Shown in pieces: positions 1-5,705 of a stretch of 9,742 nucleotides of DNA. The stretch lies in assembly GCA_024279575.1 (NCBI GenBank), contig JAJRRJ010000144.1, forward strand, positions 1-9,742, given 5' to 3'. Below the pieces are notes generated by a model. The model worked only from the letters and a program-made list of their open reading frames with translations, was not told the origin of the DNA and did not search any database. Numbering within the stretch: position 1 is the stretch's first letter; every line of letters begins with the position of its first letter. The DNA comes from Alphaproteobacteria bacterium. Lineage in GTDB: Bacteria; Pseudomonadota; Alphaproteobacteria; Rhizobiales; Devosiaceae. The position numbers were made by a program, and so were the translations under genes.

Positions 1-99
1 GGCAAATCCCTTGATCAGGCTTCGCCGATTCAGATAAGTGGTTTCAGGGGTTTCCTGCCCCTCTTTGAGGAACCAGCTCGGTACGGATTTAATCAACAT
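1..99 (-). CDS. msrP: Protein-methionine-sulfoxide reductase catalytic subunit MsrP, N-terminus only
   Basis: An open frame of 33 codons runs from an ATG at 99 to the window edge with no stop, so this is the 5' end of a longer minus-strand gene. The peptide begins MLIKSVPSWF and carries the twin-arginine-like motif NRRSLIKG with Arg25 and Arg26. This layout, a short hydrophilic lead, a TxxTYLNRR box and then the start of a hydrophobic stretch, matches the N-terminus of MsrP (YedY). MsrP is a Tat-exported molybdopterin enzyme that, with the haem membrane protein MsrQ, repairs oxidised methionine in periplasmic proteins. Only the leader is visible and no catalytic residues can be checked. A weak purine-rich site, AGGGATAG, precedes the ATG. 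Another Tat substrate is possible. Confidence 0.68.
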   Translation of the reverse strand, partial: MLIKSVPSWFLKEGQETPETTYLNRRSLIKGFA

Positions 100-207
100 A
101 AAAACTATCCCTTTTTGTTGAATAAACTTTTGTCGGCATTTGAGTTCTACGCAAGGAAATTTTGTTCAATACAAGGTGATCAAAATGCCCCTTAAGTTAG
201 GATTCGG

Positions 208-1410
208 TTAGGCAAGAGCATCACAAAATTGAGCAATACGGGTCAGCGCTTCTTTTAGCTGAGCATCCGAGGCCGCATAGGAAAGCCGAAAATGCCCCGC
301 CAGGCCAAAGGCACTTCCATGCACCAGCGCAACCCCGTTTTCCTCCAGCAAAGCCAAAACGAACTCTTCATCGGTTGTAATGAGTTGCCCACCCACGCTG
401 GTCCTGCCCAAAAGAATCTCAATCGAGGGGAAAACATAAAACGCCCCATCCGGGGTCAGGCAGTCAATGCCCTCAATATCATTTAACCCCGCCACAACCA
501 TATCCCGGCGACGCTGAAACACATTTCGCCATTCGCTCAAAAAATCCTGTGCTCCATTGAGCGCCTCAACCGCCGCCCATTGGGAAATTGAACACGGATT
601 TGTAGTTGATTGGGATTGCAACTTGGCCATCCCTAAAAGTATATTTTCCGGCCCCGTACAATATCCGATGCGCCACCCGGTCATGGAATGGGACTTGGAA
701 ACCCCGTTCAATGTCAGCGTGCGCGATGCCAGCGTCGGGCAAACCTGCGCAATGGTGGCAAATTTATTTCCCCCGTAAACAAGTTGCTCATAAATATCAT
801 CGCTTAGAATATGCACCTGCGGATAGCGCTCCAATACCGCACCCAACTGCTCAAGTTCTTTGGCGCTATATGTTGCCCCGGTCGGATTTGAAGGGGAGTT
901 GAGAATAAACCATTTTGTCTGCTTGCTTATCACCCTTTCAAGTTTCTCTGGTGTCAGCTTAAACCCCGATTGTGCGTCAGCGTGCGCAAAAACAGGGGTT
1001 GCCCCCGCAAGACGAACCATATCAGGATAGGAAACCCAATAGGGTATGGGAATGACCACCTCGTCCCCCCGGTTAAGCGTTGCCATAAGCGCATTAAAGA
1101 TAATTTGCTTCCCCCCACTCCCCACAAAACACGCCTCAGCACGAACGTTCAGATTGTTATCGCGCAAAAACTTTGCGGCCACCGCGTCTTTAAGTTCACT
1201 GATCCCGGCAACATTTGTATATTTGGTTTTCCCCATCTCAATGGCGCGGATCGCCGCCTGCTTGATATGCTCAGGCGTGTCAAAATCAGGCTCCCCGGCA
1301 CTCAACGCAATAACATCACGCCCCTGCAACACCATTTCCCGCGCCTTTTGAGAAATTCCAACAGTGGCAGATGGGGCAATGCGTCCCAGAGTGTCAGCTA
1401 ATTTTTCCAT
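208..1410 (-). CDS. aatA: Aspartate aminotransferase, class I (AatA type)
   Basis: This 400-residue protein is full length for a fold-type I, subgroup I aspartate aminotransferase, a cytosolic enzyme that moves the amino group between aspartate and glutamate using PLP. The landmarks are in order: AGEPDFDTP near 38-46, GGKQ at 99-102, PYW at 123-125, SNPTG with Asn175, Asp204 and Tyr207 in SDDIYE, the PLP lysine Lys239 in NGVSKS, Arg247 in MTGWR, and the substrate-carboxylate Arg375 in GHFRLSYA. The N-terminal lead LADTLGRIAPSAT matches the family start, which supports this ATG, although the Shine-Dalgarno is weak (GGTGG about 13 bases upstream). Many alphaproteobacterial members also transaminate prephenate for tyrosine and phenylalanine synthesis; that cannot be decided from these residues. 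The gene stands alone, about 108 bases ahead of msrP on the same strand. Confidence 0.95.
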   Translation of the reverse strand: MEKLADTLGRIAPSATVGISQKAREMVLQGRDVIALSAGEPDFDTPEHIKQAAIRAIEMGKTKYTNVAGISELKDAVAAKFLRDNNLNVRAEACFVGSGGKQIIFNALMATLNRGDEVVIPIPYWVSYPDMVRLAGATPVFAHADAQSGFKLTPEKLERVISKQTKWFILNSPSNPTGATYSAKELEQLGAVLERYPQVHILSDDIYEQLVYGGNKFATIAQVCPTLASRTLTLNGVSKSHSMTGWRIGYCTGPENILLGMAKLQSQSTTNPCSISQWAAVEALNGAQDFLSEWRNVFQRRRDMVVAGLNDIEGIDCLTPDGAFYVFPSIEILLGRTSVGGQLITTDEEFVLALLEENGVALVHGSAFGLAGHFRLSYAASDAQLKEALTRIAQFCDALA

Positions 1411-1437
1411 GACTTTTTGTTTCCACCATTCCCTGAT

Positions 1438-1468
1438 TTGAAAAATAATTAGAACGTCGCGTTATAAG
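1438..1468 (+). promoter_or_regulatory. Possible sigma-70-type promoter for the small membrane protein gene
   Basis: TTGAAA at 1438-1443 and TATAAG at 1463-1468 each match five of six consensus bases. The spacer is 19 bases, longer than the preferred 17. A transcript from here would start near 1475 and carry a leader of about 135 bases before the ATG at 1611. It lies in the divergent region between aatA and the plus-strand gene. This is a pattern match only. Confidence 0.3.
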
Positions 1469-1610
1469 ACGCAAGCAGGTAGACGCCACATTGTAGCCAC
1501 CAAATCGTAACCAAAACGCCTTGGCACCCGCATAAATCGCCCCCAATCCGGGTGTAACCAATCCTTCAACCCCATTTTTGTTCCACAAGAAATAGAAATG
1601 CGACTGTCCC

Positions 1611-1862
1611 ATGAAGATATTTTTTATAACTATCTATGCCCTCCTCACCCTGATCACATTGGCGGCCTTGGCGACCCCGCAAGCGGTTGCTATCAACTTT
1701 ATTCCAGACGCCGATGTGGGAGCGCTGGTGATGATCGGATCAATTGCCATATTAATGAGCGCACTTGTTATTGAAATTTGGCGTCAAACCGGCCCCAAAC
1801 CTCAATCAGAACTGCAAAAGGAAATATCAGCAGCATCCAAAAGCAAGCCCTCCGAAAACTGA
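1611..1862 (+). CDS. Small hypothetical membrane protein with two predicted helices
   Basis: This 83-residue protein is not recognised. Residues 3-22 form a hydrophobic helix that could be a membrane anchor or an uncleaved signal. Residues 36-57 form a second strong helix ending in EIWRQ. The last 25 residues are polar and Lys/Ser-rich. With two helices and a positively charged C-terminal tail, both ends probably face the cytoplasm. The start has no clear Shine-Dalgarno (the upstream bases are GCGACTGTCCC), so initiation is uncertain. Support for a real gene comes from the two-helix pattern and from the rho-independent terminator 27 bases after the stop. It appears to be monocistronic. Confidence 0.6.
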   Translation: MKIFFITIYALLTLITLAALATPQAVAINFIPDADVGALVMIGSIAILMSALVIEIWRQTGPKPQSELQKEISAASKSKPSEN

Positions 1863-1888
1863 CCTTTTCTTCACACAAAAACCCTGGC

Positions 1889-1912
1889 AACCGGCATCTG
1901 GCCGGTTTTTTC
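1889..1912 (+). terminator. Rho-independent terminator
   Basis: AACCGGC (1889-1895), a five-base loop and GCCGGTT (1901-1907) form a perfect seven-pair stem that runs into a T-tract (1905-1911). It sits just after the stop of the small membrane protein gene. A run of five A's at 1877-1881 could extend the stem by A-U pairs. Confidence 0.85.
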
Positions 1913-1951
1913 TTGTGCATTTTCAATAAAGTAGCAGTAAATGTTACCATC

Positions 1952-1978
1952 CTGTCCGTTTTTTCATATTGCGGACAG
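1952..1978. promoter_or_regulatory. Perfect inverted repeat, possible operator upstream of the Spy-like gene
   Basis: CTGTCCG at 1952-1958 and CGGACAG at 1972-1978 are exact reverse complements separated by 13 AT-rich bases. Their centres are 20 bases apart, about two helical turns, as expected for a dimeric regulator. The site lies 79 bases before the start of the LTxxQ protein gene and just after a terminator, so it falls in that gene's promoter region. No regulator can be named. Confidence 0.4.
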
Positions 1979-2012
1979 CTTCCAGCAATCCTCCCCCATC
2001 TATCTTTGATCC

Positions 2013-2031
2013 TGCCAAGCCCCCTTTGGCA
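2013..2031 (+). other. Short hairpin in the 5' leader of the Spy-like gene
   Basis: TGCCAA (2013-2018) and TTGGCA (2026-2031) are perfect complements around a C-rich seven-base loop. The hairpin ends about 11 bases before the Shine-Dalgarno AAAGGA, so in mRNA it would stand just ahead of the ribosome site. It may stabilise the transcript or bind a factor. It may also have no role. Confidence 0.3.
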
Positions 2032-2056
2032 AACCTAAACCAAAAAGGATCATCAG

Positions 2057-2599
2057 ATGAACAAGCTCACAACAACTTTGCTCGCAACAGCCCTTGTAAG
2101 CACCCTTTCCATGACCATATTTGCCTCAGCTGCAACCGCAAACGGCCCCCAGCAGGGCAACAGATTTTCCGAACGCGCCAGCCCCGTTCGCTTTGTTTGT
2201 AACGACAAAGCCGCCGAGCGGATAGAAACCGGTCTGACGCGGATGGCCGCCCGCCTTGATCTCACTGATGCCCAAACGACAACTTTTGAAACATTCAAAA
2301 CTGCGGCCCTAAGCGCTCAGGCCGCGTTTGCGCAATCCTGCGACCAATTCAAAATGGCAAATCAGGACCAGCCCAAAGAAAATTTGGGGCTGATTGATCG
2401 CCTGAACAACCGTCAGGCCATGATGGGCGCTCAACTGTCATCAATGGGCGATGTAATGCCAGAATTTGAAGCTTTTTTTACCAGCCTGACTGATGAACAA
2501 AAGGCACAAATGCGCCCAAATCGCATGGGGAACCGCAACAGCCATGGATCAAATAGCGGACCAAACAACGGGCAAAACTGCAATAACCGCAATAGCTAA
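2057..2599 (+). CDS. Secreted Spy/CpxP-like LTxxQ-motif protein
   Basis: This 180-residue protein has a Sec signal peptide: Lys3, a hydrophobic core at about 7-22, and a likely cut near residue 28 after SAATA. The mature part carries two LTxxQ-type motifs, LTDAQ at 69-73 and LTDEQ at 144-148, in a helical, Met/Gln/Ala-rich context. This is the signature of the Spy/CpxP family of periplasmic chaperones and envelope-stress proteins. Cys48 and Cys95 flank the first motif, as in an alphaproteobacterial branch of LTxxQ proteins, and could form a disulfide. The tail from about 155 is Asn/Gly/Ser-rich and has a third cysteine, Cys175. A good Shine-Dalgarno (AAAGGA, about 7 bases upstream) supports the start. 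Family assignment is good; a chaperone role is inferred. Confidence 0.85.
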   Translation: MNKLTTTLLATALVSTLSMTIFASAATANGPQQGNRFSERASPVRFVCNDKAAERIETGLTRMAARLDLTDAQTTTFETFKTAALSAQAAFAQSCDQFKMANQDQPKENLGLIDRLNNRQAMMGAQLSSMGDVMPEFEAFFTSLTDEQKAQMRPNRMGNRNSHGSNSGPNNGQNCNNRNS

Positions 2600-2614
2600 T
2601 GCATTTGCTGCCCC

Positions 2615-2653
2615 GGGGCGCGCAAGTTATCCCCCTTGAAAACCACGCGCCCC
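2615..2653. repeat. GC-rich inverted repeat after the Spy-like gene
   Basis: GGGGCGCG (2615-2622) and CGCGCCCC (2646-2653) are perfect eight-base complements. Inside them CAAG (2623-2626) and CTTG (2635-2638) can also pair. An A-run, not a T-run, follows on the plus strand, so this is not a standard terminator in that direction. It begins 16 bases after the stop codon and may act as a 3' stabilising structure. Confidence 0.45.
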
Positions 2654-2718
2654 AAAAAAGTACACCATACACCCGCACCAGAAGCGATTTTTTCCCAAAT
2701 TATTCGCCCCTGGATAAA

Positions 2719-2749
2719 GAAGCCCTGCTCTTAGCCGTGTCAGGGCTTC
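2719..2749. terminator. Strong hairpin, possible terminator or attenuator
   Basis: GAAGCCCTG (2719-2727) and CAGGGCTTC (2741-2749) pair perfectly over nine bases around a 13-base loop. On the plus strand the tail (AATCATTT) has few T's. On the minus strand the stem is followed by TTTATCC. It lies between the Spy-like gene and the class V enzyme gene, so it may separate the two transcripts. The region 2600-2892 contains no believable gene. Confidence 0.4.
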
Positions 2750-2786
2750 AATCATTTCCCCCTCACATTATAGCACAGGAATAAAA

Positions 2787-2851
2787 CTGGTATTGCTCTC
2801 ACCGGCACAAAAAGATACCACTTGAAAGCCGGTGCCGGACCAAGGTACCAG
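2787..2851 (+). promoter_or_regulatory. Candidate structured mRNA leader of the class V enzyme gene
   Basis: An outer stem CTGGTA (2787-2792) with TACCAG (2846-2851) encloses an inner stem CACCGGC (2800-2806) with GCCGGTG (2828-2834). The outer stem can be extended by TTG (2793-2795) with CAA (2841-2843) across a two-base bulge. Alternatives exist: the left outer arm can also pair with TACCA at 2816-2820 or with ACCAG at 2886-2890, just before the start codon. CCGGCAC (2802-2808) can shift to GTGCCGG (2832-2838). A T6 run follows at about 2860. It matches no riboswitch that I recognise. The function is inferred only from nested and competing complementarity. Confidence 0.35.
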
Positions 2852-2878
2852 AACATTACTTTTTTGCACGCATTCAGC

Positions 2879-2884
2879 AGGTGA
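2879..2884 (+). promoter_or_regulatory. Ribosome binding site that favours the ATG at 2893
   Basis: AGGTGA lies eight bases upstream of ATG 2893. The alternative GTG at 2881 lies inside this site and would have no Shine-Dalgarno of its own, so the ATG is preferred. Confidence 0.6.
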
Positions 2885-2892
2885 CACCAGAC

Positions 2893-4128
2893 ATGGTAAA
2901 TTCCAATGTTCCCCTTGATTCTGCGAAAATTCGTGCCTTGTTTCCCGCCTTTAGTGCACCAAACCTTCAAGGGCAGGCTTTTTTTGAAAATGCAGGCGGA
3001 TCCTATACCTGCCAACCAGTGCTGGATAAACTGGATCGCTATTATCGCCAAACAAAAGTGCAGCCCTATGCACCATATCCCGCCTCAATAGAAGCGGGAA
3101 ACGCCATGGACCTTTCCTATGAGCGTATTGGCGCTGCAATGGGATTGGCGCAGGAGTGGATACACTTTGGCCCCTCCACCTCGGCCAACGCCTATGTGCT
3201 CTCACAGGCCTTTTCCCAGTGGCTCAACCCCGGCGACGCGATCATCGTCACCAACCAGGATCACGAAGCAAATTCAGGGTTTTGGCGACGGTTGCAAAAT
3301 CACAATATTGAGGTGCGCGAATGGAAAATGGATCCCCAAAGCGCCAGTTTGAACATTGCTGATCTGGAAAACTTACTCGATGAAAAAGTGCGTTTCGTTT
3401 CATTTCCCCATTGCTCAAATATTGTGGGAGAAATAAATCCGGCCAAACAGATTTGTGCGACCATTCATGCCGCCGGTGCATTGGCCATTGTCGATGGGGT
3501 TTCCTACGCTCCCCATGGCCTGCCTGATGTCAAGGACATGAACGCCGACATCTACTTTTTCTCCGCCTATAAAATGTATGGTCCCCATGTGGGCACCATG
3601 GCAATCCGCCCGGAACTCGCTATGGACCTGCCCGTCCAGGGGCACCACTTCAACAACAACGCCCCAAGATACCGCCTTACCCCCGCAGGGCCGGATCATG
3701 CCCAGATTGCCGCCATGTCAGGTATCGTTGACTATCTGGAAATAATTGCAAAGCTTGCCGGCGAAAAAGTCTCCGGTGATACACCGTTTCAACGCGCCCA
3801 CAATGCAATGCGCGCCACAGAAGAAAATCTCATGCAACCGCTTCTGGACTGGCTTTCAAAGCGCAATGACATACGTCTCATTGGCCCCGCACATGCTGAG
3901 AGCCGTGCGCCAACCATCGCAATTTCGTCGAACATTCCTGGGTTTGAACTGGCCCAACGGCTGGCAAAACACAACATCATGGCCGGTGGCGGCGACTTTT
4001 ATGCCCAGCGAACTCTTGAGGGGCTGAAACTGGACCCGGCCCACGGGGTGTTGCGCCTGTCTTTTGTTCACTACACAACACAAAATGAAATAGATCAGCT
4101 TATCAGCGCGCTGTCCAAAGAGCTGTAA
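2893..4128 (+). CDS. Cysteine-desulfurase-like class V aminotransferase-fold PLP enzyme
   Basis: From ATG 2893 the protein has 411 residues; a GTG four codons upstream is possible but poorly supported. It is a fold-type I PLP enzyme of the class V aminotransferase/NifS superfamily. Visible landmarks are ENAGG near 32-36, QDHEAN with the ring-stacking His124, PHCSNIVG near 172-179, the cofactor Asp201 in VDGVSYAPHG, the Schiff-base Lys227 in SAYKMYGPHVG, and the substrate-carboxylate Arg388 in LRLSFVHYT. In SufS/CsdA the persulfide Cys follows a RTGHHC-type loop. Here the matching loop reads GGGDFYAQR with no cysteine. It therefore resembles the 'cysteine desulfurase-like' branch (TIGR01976 type), whose substrate is unknown to me, and true desulfurase activity is doubtful. 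It is the first gene of an apparent operon with the EamA transporter. Confidence 0.9.
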   Translation: MVNSNVPLDSAKIRALFPAFSAPNLQGQAFFENAGGSYTCQPVLDKLDRYYRQTKVQPYAPYPASIEAGNAMDLSYERIGAAMGLAQEWIHFGPSTSANAYVLSQAFSQWLNPGDAIIVTNQDHEANSGFWRRLQNHNIEVREWKMDPQSASLNIADLENLLDEKVRFVSFPHCSNIVGEINPAKQICATIHAAGALAIVDGVSYAPHGLPDVKDMNADIYFFSAYKMYGPHVGTMAIRPELAMDLPVQGHHFNNNAPRYRLTPAGPDHAQIAAMSGIVDYLEIIAKLAGEKVSGDTPFQRAHNAMRATEENLMQPLLDWLSKRNDIRLIGPAHAESRAPTIAISSNIPGFELAQRLAKHNIMAGGGDFYAQRTLEGLKLDPAHGVLRLSFVHYTTQNEIDQLISALSKEL

Positions 4129-4152
4129 TTCCAAAAACAAAGAACAAACAAC

Positions 4153-5052
4153 ATGGCCCGCAATCGCGCGATATTTTTACTGCTTGGCGCAGCCTTTTTT
4201 TGGGGCATGGCCTTCATTGCGCAAAAAAGCGCCATGGATCATATGGGACCCCTTACCTTTATCGCGTCGCGTTACCTTTTGGGCGGCCTGATAATTCTCC
4301 CGTTCGCATTCATGGAATACAAACGGGTCCGGCCAGATATTTCCCCACGCCAATGGCTTCTGATTGGGGTCCTTTGTGTAAGTTTTTTCCTTGGGTCATG
4401 GCTCCAGCAATGGGGTTTGATGACCACAACAGTGACCAATAGCGGTTTCCTGACCGGAATTTACGTTCTGTTTGTACCCTTACTACAATGGCTGGTGTTC
4501 AAAACCCGACCCCACGCGATCATATGGTATTGCGCCTCACTTGCTTTCCTTGGGCTTTATTTAATGAGCGGGGCCAGTGTTGCCCCCTTTGGAATCGGTG
4601 ACTATCTGGTATTATCCAGCGCTGTATTCTGGGCGGCTCAGGTGTTTTTACTGGGTTATTTATTGCCAAAAATCGGCCTGCCCCTGGTTGTTTCCGTCAT
4701 TTGCTTTTTAAGCGCCGGTTTAATTTCTTCCATTGGTGCTATCGGGTGGGAGACGATATCTGTGCAGGTATTTCAGAACGGTTGGGTGGAAATCGCCTAT
4801 GCAGCGGTTTTTTCCACCGCCATCGGCTTCTCCTTGCAGGCCATGGGCCAACAACATATGCCAGCGGCCAATGCCGCCATCATCGTTTCTGCTGAAAGTC
4901 TGTTTGCCGCTGCCGGAGGCGCAATCCTTCTGGGAGAGCGCCTAACCGGGCTGGGCTACATTGGCATTGCCCTGATATTTTTTGCCATAGTGGCAGTGGA
5001 AGCCGTTCCCATCTACGTTGCAAAGCAAAGAAACAGACAACCAGCTTCCTGA
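4153..5052 (+). CDS. DMT-superfamily (EamA) inner-membrane transporter
   Basis: This 299-residue protein is almost entirely hydrophobic, with about ten predicted helices arranged as two EamA repeats (about 5-138 and 150-285). Each repeat is typical of the drug/metabolite transporter superfamily: FFWGMAFIAQK in helix 1 and the late signature SAESLFAAAGGAILLGERLT at about 246-265. Family members export amino acids or other small metabolites, but the substrate cannot be read from sequence. The gene starts 24 bases after the class V enzyme stop on the same strand, so co-transcription is likely and the pair may handle a related compound. The ATG has no clear Shine-Dalgarno. The C-terminus is short and basic. 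Confidence 0.9.
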   Translation: MARNRAIFLLLGAAFFWGMAFIAQKSAMDHMGPLTFIASRYLLGGLIILPFAFMEYKRVRPDISPRQWLLIGVLCVSFFLGSWLQQWGLMTTTVTNSGFLTGIYVLFVPLLQWLVFKTRPHAIIWYCASLAFLGLYLMSGASVAPFGIGDYLVLSSAVFWAAQVFLLGYLLPKIGLPLVVSVICFLSAGLISSIGAIGWETISVQVFQNGWVEIAYAAVFSTAIGFSLQAMGQQHMPAANAAIIVSAESLFAAAGGAILLGERLTGLGYIGIALIFFAIVAVEAVPIYVAKQRNRQPAS

Positions 5053-5065
5053 TTTTGCAAGGTTT

Positions 5066-5488
5066 TTAGGAAATGCGCGACAATGTGAAACCCTCACAGA
5101 AAAATGCATATGCACATCCTGTTACCTGAACTTTGTTCTGACCAAGAATTTTGACGCTGCCGTCAAGAGTCATCCCGTAAATAGAAATTTTACCCCGCCA
5201 TTCGGCAAGGCGGGCCCGATTACCCTCATAAATGACGTACTTGTTCAGTAACTGAATATTACGATCATTGATTTGATCCGGCTTTATCCAGATAAGCTTG
5301 ACACAAATCTGTGTGCCATCACCACACAAACTCACATCATAGCGAGCATCACCTGCATCCGCTGCCCAGACCCCGTTAGGATTGAAATTTTGCAACAACG
5401 TCCCCTGGCCCATTGTTGCAACGGGGAAAGCCATCATTGGAATCACCAATACCCACGCCACGAGTCGTTTAATAAAAATGCTTTTCAT
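5066..5488 (-). CDS. Secreted DUF2147-like protein
   Basis: This 140-residue protein starts with a signal peptide: Lys/Arg at 2-8, a hydrophobic core at about 9-24, and a likely cut near residue 28. The mature domain resembles DUF2147. It has GVWAADAGDARYDV at 39-52, a cysteine pair in the CG...C box (Cys55 and Cys62) leading into a hydrophobic strand (KLIWI), a WRGKISIYGM segment near 97-106, and VTGCAYAFFCEGFTLSRI at the end with Cys125 and Cys131. DUF2147 proteins are small periplasmic beta-barrel-like domains of unknown function. The match is partial; for example the usual DGKTY part is reduced to LDGSVKI. It converges on the EamA gene with 13 bases between stops. A weak AGGG precedes the ATG. 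Confidence 0.75.
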   Translation of the reverse strand: MKSIFIKRLVAWVLVIPMMAFPVATMGQGTLLQNFNPNGVWAADAGDARYDVSLCGDGTQICVKLIWIKPDQINDRNIQLLNKYVIYEGNRARLAEWRGKISIYGMTLDGSVKILGQNKVQVTGCAYAFFCEGFTLSRIS

Positions 5489-5522
5489 AGTAGAATTGCC
5501 CTGTACTTAAGCCGCCCGCCTG

Positions 5523-5573
5523 GCGTCAGTTTATTTCAAAATTTGTCCAGATTATGAAACTGAGGCGTATAAC
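5523..5573 (+). promoter_or_regulatory. Possible tdk promoter with an overlapping inverted repeat
   Basis: GCGTCAGTTT (5523-5532) and AAACTGAGGC (5557-5566) are complementary at nine of ten positions. Between and beside them lie TTGTCC (5543-5548) and TATAAC (5568-5573), a weak sigma-70-like pair with a 19-base spacer. The right arm of the repeat would lie inside the promoter, a usual place for an operator. The region is between the divergent DUF2147-like gene and tdk. Confidence 0.25.
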
Positions 5574-5599
5574 AAACACTCTTTCGTCCTCCCCGATAC

Positions 5600-5612
5600 G
5601 GAGCTAAGCTCC
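5600..5612. repeat. Short palindrome in the tdk leader
   Basis: GGAGC and GCTCC flank a three-base TAA centre (5605-5607). It could be a small hairpin in the tdk leader or a protein site. It is too short to assign. Confidence 0.25.
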
Positions 5613-5705
5613 ACTTTCTCCTGTGCATCAATAAATTTGACCCTTTCAAATCAAGATTTCGCACACTAAAAATATCCCCACGCATACGCAAAAGGGGCGG
5701 CTTTT

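Noticed and set aside
970..1401. Plus-strand open frame of 143 codons antisense to aatA
   Set aside because: It lies wholly inside a certain gene on the other strand, and its product has no domain-like features. It is a frame shadow.
1394..1612. Minus-strand open frame of 72 codons between aatA and the small membrane protein gene
   Set aside because: It overlaps the aatA start out of frame, has no recognisable family pattern and no ribosome site, and its composition looks non-coding.
2599..2784. Plus-strand open frame of 61 codons whose ATG overlaps the stop of the Spy-like gene (TAATG)
   Set aside because: The overlap could allow reinitiation, but the peptide is featureless, is rich in Pro and Arg, and spans two strong hairpins that better explain the region.
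2881..2892. GTG start at 2881 for the class V enzyme
   Set aside because: The GTG is part of the AGGTGA that serves ATG 2893 and has no ribosome site of its own; four extra residues add no family similarity.
5046..5072. TTCCT and AGGAA pairing between the convergent EamA and DUF2147-like genes as a shared terminator
   Set aside because: The stem has only five pairs with a 17-base loop and no clear GC core, which is too weak to call.
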